Source: Saprospirales bacterium (GTDB lineage: Bacteria > Bacteroidota > Bacteroidia > Chitinophagales > Saprospiraceae). From it: 64,000 nt of DNA. Shown piece after piece: positions 1-9,548 of this stretch. The stretch's first letter is position 1, and the number at the start of each line of letters is the position of its first letter. A model generated the notes under the pieces. It was not told where the DNA came from and did not search any database. It saw only the letters and a program-made list of their open reading frames with translations. The stretch is from assembly GCA_016703765.1 (NCBI GenBank), contig JADJBL010000001.1, forward strand, positions 310,001-374,000, read 5' to 3'. A program made the position numbers and the translations under genes.

Positions 1-1
1 G

Positions 2-409
2 GTGTACGGCGAGCGATATGTCACCATGCCCACCCGGCACAACTGGTCGGAAACCGCGGTAAACCAGGAGATCGAATATAGCTGGAACTGCCGGGGGGAG
101 TGGCAAAAACTCTCCGTCAACGCTAAAAACCATAGCCGGCCGATCCTCGCTGGAACCGAGGAGGAATTTATCGCCGAACATTATTGGGGCTATACCCAGG
201 CCCGGCCAGATACCACCTTTGAATACGAGGTCGTACACCCCAGATGGGAGACTTACCCCGTCGATAGTTTCGATATCCGCGTGGATTTCGAAAAAGTCTA
301 CGGCAAGGCTTTCGCCGCCCTCCACAGATCGTCCCCCGTTTCCGTCATGCTGGCCGAAGGCTCCCAAATAGCGGTGGAGAAGAAACGCAAGCTCCCCATC
401 GGTTTTTGA
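2..409 (+). CDS. DUF2071 (YqjF-like) protein, C-terminal part
   Basis: The window opens inside this gene, so the 5' end is missing; about 135 codons remain and end at a TGA. The residues match the C-terminal half of the DUF2071/YqjF family, a widespread family of unknown function: the run EEFIAEHYWGYT, then a VVHPRW motif about 20 residues later, then an aromatic YGKAF segment. No catalytic role is established for the family. The stop codon overlaps the first base of a perfect 24-bp inverted repeat. I take the GTG at the very edge as internal, because family members are normally about 240 residues long. Confidence 0.75.
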   Translation: MYGERYVTMPTRHNWSETAVNQEIEYSWNCRGEWQKLSVNAKNHSRPILAGTEEEFIAEHYWGYTQARPDTTFEYEVVHPRWETYPVDSFDIRVDFEKVYGKAFAALHRSSPVSVMLAEGSQIAVEKKRKLPIGF

Positions 410-462
410 GTTTTTAAGGGTATAAGTTTTTGGTTTATAAAAACTTATACCCTTAAAAACTC
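408..462. repeat. Perfect 24-bp inverted repeat after the DUF2071 gene
   Basis: Arms 408-431 and 439-462 are exact reverse complements around a 7-base loop. The arms are A/T-rich with a central AAGGGTATAAG core. There is no T-tract after the 3' arm, so it is not a textbook intrinsic terminator, but a hairpin this stable starting on the stop codon probably ends or protects the transcript. Related sequences lie at 31202-31259, 45651-45674 and 57770-57844. Confidence 0.75.
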
Positions 463-484
463 AAAAACTTCAAAAACTAAATAC

Positions 485-492
485 TACCTTTG
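485..492 (+). promoter_or_regulatory. Bacteroidota -7 element for the DEAD-box helicase
   Basis: TACCTTTG matches the Bacteroidota primary sigma factor -7 consensus TAnnTTTG and lies 23 bases before the helicase ATG. I see no clear TTG at -33. Confidence 0.5.
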
Positions 493-514
493 CGCCGCAT
501 TCTGTAAATTATTT

Positions 515-2231
515 ATGTTGAATACTCCATTTGATCAACTCGGACTCCAGCCCGAACTCGTAAAAGCTGTTTCCGAACTGGGTTTTGTCCAGCCCACTCC
601 TATCCAGGAACAAGCCATCCCCCACATCCTGAATTCGAAAGCCGATCTGATCGGTTTCGCACAAACGGGAACCGGAAAAACGGCCGCCTTCGGATTGCCC
701 ATTCTCCAGCAAATCGACACCCATAGCCGCGATACGCAGGCCCTCATGCTCTGCCCTACGCGGGAGCTCTGCCTTCAGATCGCCAAAGACCTGGCAAGCT
801 ACTCCAAATACATGCCGCAGCTCCAGGTCACCGCCGTTTACGGAGGGGCCGATATCCAGCGTCAGATCACCGAGTTGAAGCGCGGCGCCCATATCGTCGT
901 CGCCACCCCCCGGCCGAGCGCTCGATCTCATCAACCGCGGCCGGCTGAAAGTCGAAAGCGTGCAGTGGCTCGTACTCGACGAGGCCGACGAAATGCTCTC
1001 CATGGGCTTCAAGGACGACCTCGACGCCATCCTGGCCAATACGCCGGAACACAAACGCACCTTCCTCTTTTCGGCCACCATGCCCGCCGAGATGGTGAAC
1101 ATCGCCGAAAAATACATGCACGATCCGGTCGAGATCTCCGTGGGCAAAAAGAACCAGGGCGCCGAAAACGTGCAGCACCAATATTATATGGTGCACGCCA
1201 AGGATCGCTACGAAGCCCTCAAGCGCATCGCCGACTACTATCCGAATATCTATTGTCTCGTGTTTTGCCGCACCCGGATCGAAACCAAGGAGATCTCCGA
1301 CAAACTCATGCACGACGGCTATAACGCCGACGCCCTCCACGGCGATCTGTCGCAGGCCCAGCGGGACTACGTCATGCAGCGCTTCCGCATCAAGCAGCTC
1401 CAGATCCTGGTAGCAACCGACGTGGCTGCACGCGGCCTCGACGTCAACAACCTCAGCCACGTCATCCACTACAACCTGCCGGACGATCCGGAGGTCTATA
1501 TCCACCGGAGCGGACGCACCGGACGCGCAGGAAAGAAGGGCATCTCCCTTGCCATCATCCACCTTCGGGAAAAGAGCAAGCTCCTTTTCATCGAAAAGAA
1601 GATCAATAAGAAATTCGAGGTCAAACAGGTGCCGGGAGGAAAGGATATTTGCGAAAAGCAGCTCTTCCACCTCATCGACAATATGGAAAAAACGGAGGTG
1701 AACGAGGCCCAGATCGGGCAATTCCTCCCGCAGGTGTACAAGAAACTCGAAACCATGAGCCGCGAAGACCTCATCAAGCGCTTCGTCTCCGTGGAGTTCA
1801 ACCACTTCCTGGCCTATTACAAGGACGCCAAAGACCTCAATGCCGATGCGGGTTTTGGATATGGCAGGGATAAAGACCGCCCCGTCCGAGACGGTAAATT
1901 CGGCCGGGAAGGCGGTAAATTTGGGCGCGAAGAGAAATGGGGCCGCCCGGAAACCCGCCATAGCGACGCCCCTAAAAGGGAAAGGGATGCAGGCAGCGGG
2001 GATTTCGCGAAGTTAACTTTCAGCGTGGGCAAAAAAGACAAGATATCTCCCAAAACCCTCATCGGTCTGATCAATAAAGTGCTTCCCAACCGCTCCGTCC
2101 GCATCGGCGCCATCGACCTGGGCAGGGATACTTCCATCGTCGAGGTGGACAAAAAATACCAGCACGAGGTGCTCGAGGCTTTTCGCAAAGCCCGCTTTAA
2201 GGGGATCAAGCTGGAAGTGACCCCTCATTAA
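515..2231 (+). CDS. DEAD-box ATP-dependent RNA helicase (one frameshift)
   Basis: This is an ATP-dependent RNA unwinding enzyme of the DeaD/CsdA/DbpA type, acting on structured RNA in ribosome assembly or mRNA decay. The repaired protein is 571 residues. It shows the Q motif (about 24-31), Walker A AQTGTGKT (49-56), PTRELCLQ, TPGR, DEAD (155-158), SAT (186-188), ARGLDV and HRSGRTGRAG, then a basic Gly/Arg linker and a DbpA-type RNA-binding domain in the last 75 residues. As given, the frame breaks in a run of six C at 906-911; five C restores TPGR and joins the halves. I read this as a sequencing error. It is monocistronic with its own promoter. Confidence 0.9.
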
Positions 2232-2274
2232 CACACAGAGCGTTTTTCCATTTGCAAATATGAGTTGCTTGCAT

Positions 2275-2282
2275 TAACTTTG
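2275..2282 (+). promoter_or_regulatory. Bacteroidota promoter for the 2301-4633 gene group
   Basis: TAACTTTG fits TAnnTTTG, with TTG at 2252-2254 and a 20-base spacer, a good -33/-7 pair. Transcription would start near 2289, about 12 bases before the ATG at 2301. Confidence 0.6.
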
Positions 2283-2300
2283 TACCTCAAAGTACTTTTA

Positions 2301-2924
2301 ATGACTACCAGCAACCCCCTCAACGACCTGGCCGAGATCCGCTCGATCATGGAACGTTCCACCAAATTCCTCTCCCTGAGCGCGGCGTCGGCCGTGCTGG
2401 CGGGCTTGTATTCGCTCGCCGGCGCCTATCTCGCCTGGAAGATCATCTACCACAGTCCGACGGGATTGTACGGCCCACTGACCGACCGGCTCATCACCCC
2501 GGAAACGATGCCGCTTTTCCTCATCGCGGGGACGGTTTTCCTGCTGACCGCCGGCACCGTCATCTGGCTGAGCTACCGCAAGGCCCATGCCGCCGGTCAG
2601 AAGCTCTGGAACCGAGCCGCTGTGCGCCTCTTCGTCAACTTCGCCATTCCCCTGGCAGCGGGCGGTATCTTCGTAGTCTTGCTTTACGTCCGCGGCTATT
2701 ACTCCCTGCTGGCTTCCTCTACGCTCCTGTTTTACGGCCTGGCCCTCCTGAACGCGGGCAATTTTACCTTCAGCGATATCCGCAAATTGGGGGTCTCGGA
2801 AATTGCCCTCGGGCTTCTGGCCGCCGCCCTGCCCGGGCAGGGACTGCTATTCTGGGCCCTGGGCTTCGGCGTTTTGCATATCGTCTATGGAGGAGTCATG
2901 TACTGGAAATACGAGAAGAAGTGA
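2301..2924 (+). CDS. Six-helix inner-membrane protein next to a regulator and CreD
   Basis: A 207-residue integral membrane protein of unknown function with about six hydrophobic segments (residues roughly 18-40, 70-95, 110-132, 136-157 and two close together near the C-terminus). I start it at the ATG at 2301, because the upstream in-frame codons lie over the promoter. Its stop overlaps the GTG start of the downstream winged-helix regulator (GTGA), so the two are translationally coupled. Similar pairs of membrane protein and small winged-helix regulator next to creD are common in Bacteroidota. The protein may be sensed or regulated together with CreD in envelope stress, which is inference. 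Confidence 0.75.
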   Translation: MTTSNPLNDLAEIRSIMERSTKFLSLSAASAVLAGLYSLAGAYLAWKIIYHSPTGLYGPLTDRLITPETMPLFLIAGTVFLLTAGTVIWLSYRKAHAAGQKLWNRAAVRLFVNFAIPLAAGGIFVVLLYVRGYYSLLASSTLLFYGLALLNAGNFTFSDIRKLGVSEIALGLLAAALPGQGLLFWALGFGVLHIVYGGVMYWKYEKK

Positions 2925-3229
2925 AAGACTACCTGCAAGATTTTCATAAAGCCTTCGAAAGCCGCGTCCGGCTGGGTATCATGTCGGCCCTCATGGTCAA
3001 CGAGGCCCTCGACTTCAACGCCCTGAAGGAACTCCTCGATGTCACCGACGGAAACCTGGCCAGCCATACCCGCGCCCTGGAAAGCGAAAAATTCATCCGG
3101 GTGGATAAGTCCTTCGTGGGCCGAAAACCCAATACGAGGTATGCCATCACAAAAGAAGGACGGCTGGCCTTCGAGAGGCATCTGGCAGCGCTGGAGCAAA
3201 TGATGAAGGAAATGAGGGATGAGGGGTGA
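2921..3229 (+). CDS. Winged-helix transcriptional regulator (ArsR/PadR-like, HTH_34 type)
   Basis: A 102-residue one-domain DNA-binding protein. An N-terminal helix (DYLQDFHKAF) is followed by a helix-turn-helix around residues 30-60, where VTDGNLASHTRALE is the recognition region, and a wing with GRKPNTRYAITKEG near residue 65-80. It ends in a coiled-coil-like helix that probably makes the dimer. The GTG start overlaps the upstream TGA by four bases. Such regulators usually repress their own operon, here the membrane protein and perhaps creD. No effector-binding residues can be recognised. Confidence 0.85.
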   Translation: MKDYLQDFHKAFESRVRLGIMSALMVNEALDFNALKELLDVTDGNLASHTRALESEKFIRVDKSFVGRKPNTRYAITKEGRLAFERHLAALEQMMKEMRDEG

Positions 3230-3304
3230 GTTTTTTTGCTCAATTGCTTTGAATTTCAAAGTTCTTTTAACTAATTAAAAACTCAAAATTAAAAATTAAA
3301 ACCT

Positions 3305-4633
3305 ATGCAAAACCAAGAGCCATCCACCATGCAACGCTTTAGCCACTGGCTGAAAAAGTCTCTTTTTGTGAAACTGGGATCGATCGGTTTTCTCGTCCTG
3401 CTCCTGCTGCTCCCCAACGCCATGATCCGCGATTTGATCACCGAGCGGCAATACCGGCAGGAGGAAGCCGTGGCGAGCGTCAGCCATTCCTGGGGCGCCG
3501 CACAGCGGATCACCGGACCGGTGCTGAGCATTCCTTTTACCTCCTGGGTAGAACAAGAAAATGGAAAACGGACCGCCTATCAGGAGATCGCCCATTTCAT
3601 GCCCGAACGGCTGGACATCGACGGCGATATGGAGCACCAGATCCGGCAGAAAGGGATCTTCGACGTCATCCTGTACCAGAGCACCCTGCAGATCAGGGGC
3701 GCTTTTCTTCGGCCCGATTTTAGCGCCTTGCACGTGCAACCCGAAGACGTCCATTGGGAGCAGGCAAAAATATCGCTCGGAATTACGGGAATGTCGGGGA
3801 TCAAAAACTCCATTCTCCTCGATTGGGGAGGAGAAGAACTCCGCATGGAGCCCGGAACCGCTTACCCGGCGCTGCTCCCTTCCGGCGTGAGCATCGGCGT
3901 GCCGGTAAAGGAAGCAACGGAGAGCTACGCCTTCTCCATTCCCCTAAAAATTAACGGTAGCCACTCCATGGAATTTGAACCGGTAGGAAAGGAAACCAAG
4001 GTAAGCCTGAAGTCGGGATGGCATTCCCCCAGTTTTGAAGGAGCTTTCCTCCCCGAGCCCCGCGAGGTCGGCCCCGACGGGTTTTCCGCTTCCTGGAATA
4101 TCCTCGACCTCAACCGCAACTACCCCCAAAGCTGGAAGAACGAAACCTTTAAGTTGGGTGAGTCTGCTTTCGGAGTGCGACTCATAAAACCGATCGACGA
4201 GTACATGAAAAACGAGCGTTCGGCCAAGTACTCCATCCTGGTCATTGGGCTCACGTTCCTGATCTATTTCTTCTTCGAGATCCTTCGGAAATTTCACATA
4301 CACCCCCTCCAGTATTTCCTGATCGGCATAGCCCTTATCGTGTTCTACCTCTTGCTCCTCTCGCTTTCCGAGCAGATCGGTTTCGATCCGGCCTACCTGA
4401 TCGCTTCCGTGGCCACGGTGGGACTCATTTCGGGCTATACGGCTTCTTTCCTGAAATCGGGCCCTCTCGCCCTGCAGCTCGCATTGCTCCTGGCCCTGAT
4501 CTACGGTTTTATTTTCATCGTGCTGCAACTGGAAGACTACGCCCTGCTCGCCGGAAGCGTCGGTATCTTTGCAGCCCTGGCCGCCGTGATGTACTATTCG
4601 AGGAAGGTGGACTGGTATAATCTTGGAGATTAA
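3305..4633 (+). CDS. creD: Cell-envelope integrity protein CreD
   Basis: A 442-residue inner-membrane protein of the CreD family, linked in Enterobacteria to envelope integrity and the beta-lactam/colicin response; its biochemical activity is not known. One membrane segment lies near residues 24-42, followed by a family signature in the start of the soluble domain (RQEEAVASVSHSWG, then GPVLSIPF), a roughly 250-residue extracytoplasmic domain, and a cluster of four or five membrane helices from about 300 to 430. It follows the regulator by 75 A/T-rich bases and is probably part of the same unit. Its last codons overlap the convergent fluoride-channel gene by four bases. Confidence 0.9.
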   Translation: MQNQEPSTMQRFSHWLKKSLFVKLGSIGFLVLLLLLPNAMIRDLITERQYRQEEAVASVSHSWGAAQRITGPVLSIPFTSWVEQENGKRTAYQEIAHFMPERLDIDGDMEHQIRQKGIFDVILYQSTLQIRGAFLRPDFSALHVQPEDVHWEQAKISLGITGMSGIKNSILLDWGGEELRMEPGTAYPALLPSGVSIGVPVKEATESYAFSIPLKINGSHSMEFEPVGKETKVSLKSGWHSPSFEGAFLPEPREVGPDGFSASWNILDLNRNYPQSWKNETFKLGESAFGVRLIKPIDEYMKNERSAKYSILVIGLTFLIYFFFEILRKFHIHPLQYFLIGIALIVFYLLLLSLSEQIGFDPAYLIASVATVGLISGYTASFLKSGPLALQLALLLALIYGFIFIVLQLEDYALLAGSVGIFAALAAVMYYSRKVDWYNLGD

Positions 4634-4998
4634 CCCAACCACCTAACAACCCAATATCCAAAATACACCGCTCCCAAACACAGCCCTACGCTGAGCAGGA
4701 CGTTGAGCAAAGCCATGCCCATTTTGCCATCCTGAATGAGGTACATGGTTTCGGCTGAGAACGTGGAAAAAGTGCTGAAACCGCCGCAGAATCCAGCCAT
4801 AAAGAGGACCCTGTATGGGGCGGAGAGATCGCCCCTCAGGCTAACTCCCGTCAGGAAGCCGAGGATCGCGGAGGCCAGGAGGTTGGCCAGCAGGGTGGAC
4901 CAGGGGAAGGTAAAAGAATATCGCGCCAGGAGGTTGCCGATGCCGTAACGGCACAAACTTCCCAGGCCTCCGCCCAAAGCTACCAGAAGGTAGTTCAT
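4630..4998 (-). CDS. crcB: Fluoride channel CrcB (Fluc)
   Basis: A 122-residue four-helix membrane protein that exports fluoride as an antiparallel dimer. Visible signatures are GGGLGSLCRYGIG at the N-terminus, NLLASAILGFLTG in helix 2 and GFCGGFSTFSTFS in helix 3, including the phenylalanines that line the fluoride path. Its ATG overlaps the probable TGA of the upstream WecA-like gene (ATGA, 4995-4998), so the two form an operon. No fluoride riboswitch is seen, as expected for an internal operon gene. Confidence 0.93.
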   Translation of the reverse strand: MNYLLVALGGGLGSLCRYGIGNLLARYSFTFPWSTLLANLLASAILGFLTGVSLRGDLSAPYRVLFMAGFCGGFSTFSTFSAETMYLIQDGKMGMALLNVLLSVGLCLGAVYFGYWVVRWLG

Positions 4999-6055
4999 AC
5001 GGCCTGTTTGTTATACTTTTTCGCATGACGCGGTAATACAGCCAGGCCGTCATCAGGGTAGCCAGGCCAAGGGTGAGGATCAACAGGGTAATGGTGCCGA
5101 GGTTCTGGAAATAGAACACGAAGAAAATAAAGGCCATGTTGACCCCTACGAGCAAAGCGGTGGCCCGCATGTGGGTAAGCCCGGCATCGATCAAAAGGTG
5201 GTGTATATGCGTACGGTCGGGCGAAAGGGGAGAGCGGCCTTTGAGCGCGCGGGTGACGAATACGCGGAGCGTGTCGAACAAAGGCAGGATCAATATTCCG
5301 ATGGCCACGGCAGGCACGGCGTTTAGCTTATAGGGGTTCGCGTCGGAGAGGAGCTTGTTGGATTCGATAAACTGGATGGCCAGGATCGAACAAACCAGCC
5401 CGATGAGCAAGGCCCCCGTATCGCCCATGAAGATCTGGGCGGGCGTGAAATTGTATTTCAAAAATGCAAACACGGCGCCTGCCAGGGAAAAGGCGATGAT
5501 CGACATGACCGTATTGCCCGTCATGATGAACCAGATACCCAGGATCACGGAGATCAGGGTCGCGATACTCCCCGACAGCCCGTTGATCCCGTCGATCAGG
5601 TTGAAGGCATTGATGATCACCAGGATGGTGAAAATGGAAAGGGAATAACTCGCCAGGGCGGGCAATTCGTAGATCCCGAAAATGCCGTACAGGCTGGTGA
5701 GTTGCACATCGGCCTTAAAAACGATTATGGCGGCGGCCACGATCTCGCCGATCAGCTTTTTATAGGGCGACATGGGCACGAGGTCATCCTTGGCGCCGAT
5801 CAGGAAAACGATGACAAAGGAACAAAGGATGTATTGCAGGGAGCCGAAAGCGTCGAAGGGAGTCCAGAGTACGATGGAAAAGACCACGCCGGCGAAAATC
5901 CCGATCCCGCCGAGGGAAGGGGTCCTAACCCGGTGGGAATGGCGTTCCCCTGGTTCTGCCATGAGGTTTTTCGAACGAGCCACGTGGATGATCGAAGGAA
6001 TGGCAAAATACGTCAAAGTGAAGGCGGTCAAAAAACTAAAGGCGACATCGTACAT
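4995..6055 (-). CDS. Undecaprenyl-phosphate GlcNAc-1-phosphate transferase-like (WecA/TagO, MraY superfamily); probable frameshift at the end
   Basis: This polytopic enzyme moves a sugar-1-phosphate from a UDP-sugar to undecaprenyl phosphate, starting O-antigen or surface polysaccharide synthesis. Motifs are GAKDDL, NAFNLIDGINGLSG, FMGDTGALLIG and the HIHH loop (DRTHIHHLLIDAG), with about ten hydrophobic helices. I chose the ATG at 6055 because AGGA sits five bases upstream; an alternative is 6067. As given, the frame runs on to 4841 over crcB. Adding one A to the five-A run (T at 5017-5021 on the plus strand) gives a basic C-terminus (KKYNKQAV) and a TGA that overlaps the crcB ATG. That repaired 353-residue form is inferred. 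The sugar specificity cannot be read. Confidence 0.85.
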
Positions 6056-6115
6056 ATGTCCTGGCATTTCTCGTTGACAAAATTGCTTCCTTATTCGCGA
6101 ACAGGCAAGTTTTCT

Positions 6116-6123
6116 TACCTTTG
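6116..6123 (+). promoter_or_regulatory. Bacteroidota -7 element upstream of uppS
   Basis: TACCTTTG matches TAnnTTTG, 72 bases before the uppS start, inside the gap between divergent genes. No good -33 element is seen. Confidence 0.45.
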
Positions 6124-6195
6124 TTTGCCTTAATATCTTTTTGAGCAACTCATATTTACGAAAGGCGTTCGCCAAAAACGCAAGTGCGGTTACGA

Positions 6196-6936
<741 letters not shown>

Positions 6937-6954
6937 ACCTATACAACCCTTGTC

Positions 6955-6962
6955 TATCTTCG
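6955..6962 (+). promoter_or_regulatory. -7-like element upstream of bamA
   Basis: TATCTTCG resembles TAnnTTTG with one mismatch and is 54 bases before the bamA ATG. A TTG at 6928-6930 is a possible but widely spaced -33. Confidence 0.35.
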
Positions 6963-7015
6963 CACCCTCTTTTTCCCTGGAACCTCAACCAATTACCACC
7001 CTCACGCTCTCCCGC

Positions 7016-9544
7016 ATGAAGATTCAAAATATCGCTTTCCTCTTCCTCCTTTCATTGATCTCCCTCCGGACGCAAGCCCAGGTGGCCGATACCCTTTTTC
7101 CGGTTTTCAATTACGGCGAAACCCAAGACTATGAGATCGGCGGAATCAAGGTCACCGGCGCCGTGTTCAGCGATGAAAACGCCCTCAAATCCATCGCAGG
7201 GTTCCGCGTCGGCGACCGCATCCGCATTCCGGGAGGCGATATCCCCAGGGCCATGAAATCCCTCTGGAACCTCAAGCTCTTCACCAATATTCAGATCCTC
7301 CAGGAAAAAACCATCGGCGACATCATCTTCCTCGAGATCCGCGTCGAGGAAAGGCCCCGACTCACCAGCCACTCTTTTCGGAATATCCGCAAATCACTCC
7401 ACGACGATATCAACGAGAAAATCAACCCCATTCTGGTCAAGGGAGGCATCGTAACCGACAACATCAAAGTGACCGCCCAGAAGGCGATCGAAAAATATTT
7501 CATAGAAAAAGGCTACCTCGACGCCACGGTGCAGGTAATCGAAGAGCCCGATTCGAGCCGCATCAACGCCGTCCGGCTGGTATTCGACGCCAACCAGGGC
7601 AAAAGGGTGCGCATTCAGGACATCGTCTTCGTCGGAAACGAAAACGCCAAATCCGGCAAACTGCGGCGCCTGATGAAAGATACCAAGTCAAAACGCGCCA
7701 TTTTCTCCTCCTCCAAATACATCCGGGCCGATTACCGGGAAGACCGCAAAAAGCTCATCACCCACTACAACACCATCGGCTTCCGGGATGCCACCGTCCT
7801 CCGCGATTCCCTCTGGCGCGAAGAAGACGGCGACATGGTCATCCAGATAGACCTTTCGGAAGGGCCCCGTTACTATTTCCGCGATATCACCTGGAAGGGA
7901 AATTCCATTTACACCGAACAAGTCCTTTCGGACGTGCTGGGCATCAAAAAAGGCGACGTCTATAACCAGGAGCTCCTGGAAAAACGGCTCACCTTCAGCG
8001 AGGAGGGCCGCGACGTGTCGAGCCTCTACATGGACAACGGCTACCTGTTTTTCAATATCGACCCCATCGAGGTAGCCATCACCGGCGACTCCCTGGATCT
8101 GGAAATGCGCATCTTCGAAGGCCCGCAGGCCACCATCGACAAAGTGGTCATCGCCGGAAACGACCGCACCCACGAGCACGTCATCCGCCGCGAATTGCGC
8201 ACCCTGCCGGGCGACAAGTTCAGCCGCTCGGATATCATCCGCTCCCAGCGCCAGCTCATCAACCTGGGGTATTTCAACCCGGAAAACTTCGGCATCAATA
8301 CGCCCGTCAACCCCCAGCGCGGGACGGTCGACATCGAATACACCGTCGAGGAAAAGCCCCTCCGACCAGCTCGAACTCTCCGCCGGTTGGGGAGGCGTGG
8401 GCCGCGGAGTGATCGGAACCCCTCGGGGTCTCGTTCAATAACTTCTCCGCCCGCAATATTTTCAAGAAAGAATCCTGGAGCCCCCTGCCCCAGGGCGACG
8501 GCCAAAGGCTCTCCATCCGGGCCCAGACCAACGGCCGCTTTTTCCAGTCCTATAACCTCTCTTTCACCGAGCCCTGGCTCGGAGGGAAGAAACCCAACTC
8601 TTTTACCGCGGCCGGTTTCTACACCCGCTTCAACTATTCCGGAGGTATCTTCGGCATCGGAGGTCTGACCCTCAGCCTGGGAACCCGTCTCAAATTCCCC
8701 GACGACAACTTCGTCTCCTCCACCTCCATCAACCTCCAAAACCTGGCCCTCACCAACTGGCTCGACGGCCTCTTCCGCACCGAGAACGGGGGAGGTGGTG
8801 ACCGACGGCAATTTCAATAACTTCAGTATTACCCAAAATATCACCCGGAGCACGATCAACAACCCGCTCTTTCCGCAGGAGGGCTCGCGGTTCTCGCTCT
8901 CGCTGCAGGCTACCTTGCCATACTCGCTTTTCAACGACAAACCCTACGCCGACCTCCCGATCGAAGAGCGCTTCAAATGGCTGGAATACCACAAATGGCG
9001 CTTCACCGCCGAGTGGTACACCACCCTGATCGGGAAACTGACCTTAAAAACAGAGGCAAAGATCGGGATGATCGGGGCCTACAACAAGGAGAGATCGGCA
9101 TTTCCCCCTTCGAGCGCTTCCAGTTGGGAGGCGACGGCCTCAACAATCAGCAATTCGGGCAGTTTAACGGCACGGACATCGTCTCCATGCGGGGCTATGA
9201 GATCACCGACCTGGACGGAAACCTGATCAACGGGCAAACGGTCGCTACGCCCATTTTCGACAAATTCACGGTCGAGCTGCGTTACCCGGTCTCCCTCAAC
9301 CCCAACTCCACGATCTACGTCCTGGCCTTTGCACAGGGGGGCAATGCCTTCCGCAGTTTCCGGGATTTCAACCCCTTCGATATCAAACGCTCCGCCGGCG
9401 TAGGCCTGCGGGGTATTCCTGCCCATGTTCGGTATCCTGGGCTTCGACTACGGGCTGGGCTTCGACAAAGACAACAACGGCTCCGGCAACGTTTTTAAAA
9501 CGTTTGGAGACTTTAATATCATTTTGGGATTTGAGCCGGAGTAG
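7016..9544 (+). CDS. bamA: Outer-membrane protein assembly factor BamA (five frameshifts)
   Basis: The essential insertase for outer-membrane beta-barrels. The repaired protein is 841 residues: a signal peptide (1-21, ending TQAQ), about five POTRA domains (roughly 35-450), and a 16-strand barrel with the conserved RGY in loop 6 (MRGYEI) and a last strand ending in FNIILGFEPE. As given, the frame breaks five times: surplus C in 8357-8360, surplus C in 8419-8422, surplus G in 8788-8792, a missing G at 9088-9089, and a surplus C at 9418-9419. Correcting these gives one continuous, family-typical protein. Because bamA is essential, sequencing error is much likelier than pseudogenisation. It ends four bases before the convergent CotH gene. 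Confidence 0.9.
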
Positions 9545-9548
9545 AAGT

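Noticed and set aside
4999..5060. A fluoride riboswitch in front of crcB
   Set aside because: crcB overlaps the upstream gene, leaving no room for a leader, and no crcB-motif stem pattern is visible.
7016..9544. bamA as a decayed pseudogene
   Set aside because: Five indels would inactivate an essential gene, yet codon choice and all motifs outside the breaks are intact, and the same kind of break is seen in 13 other genes.
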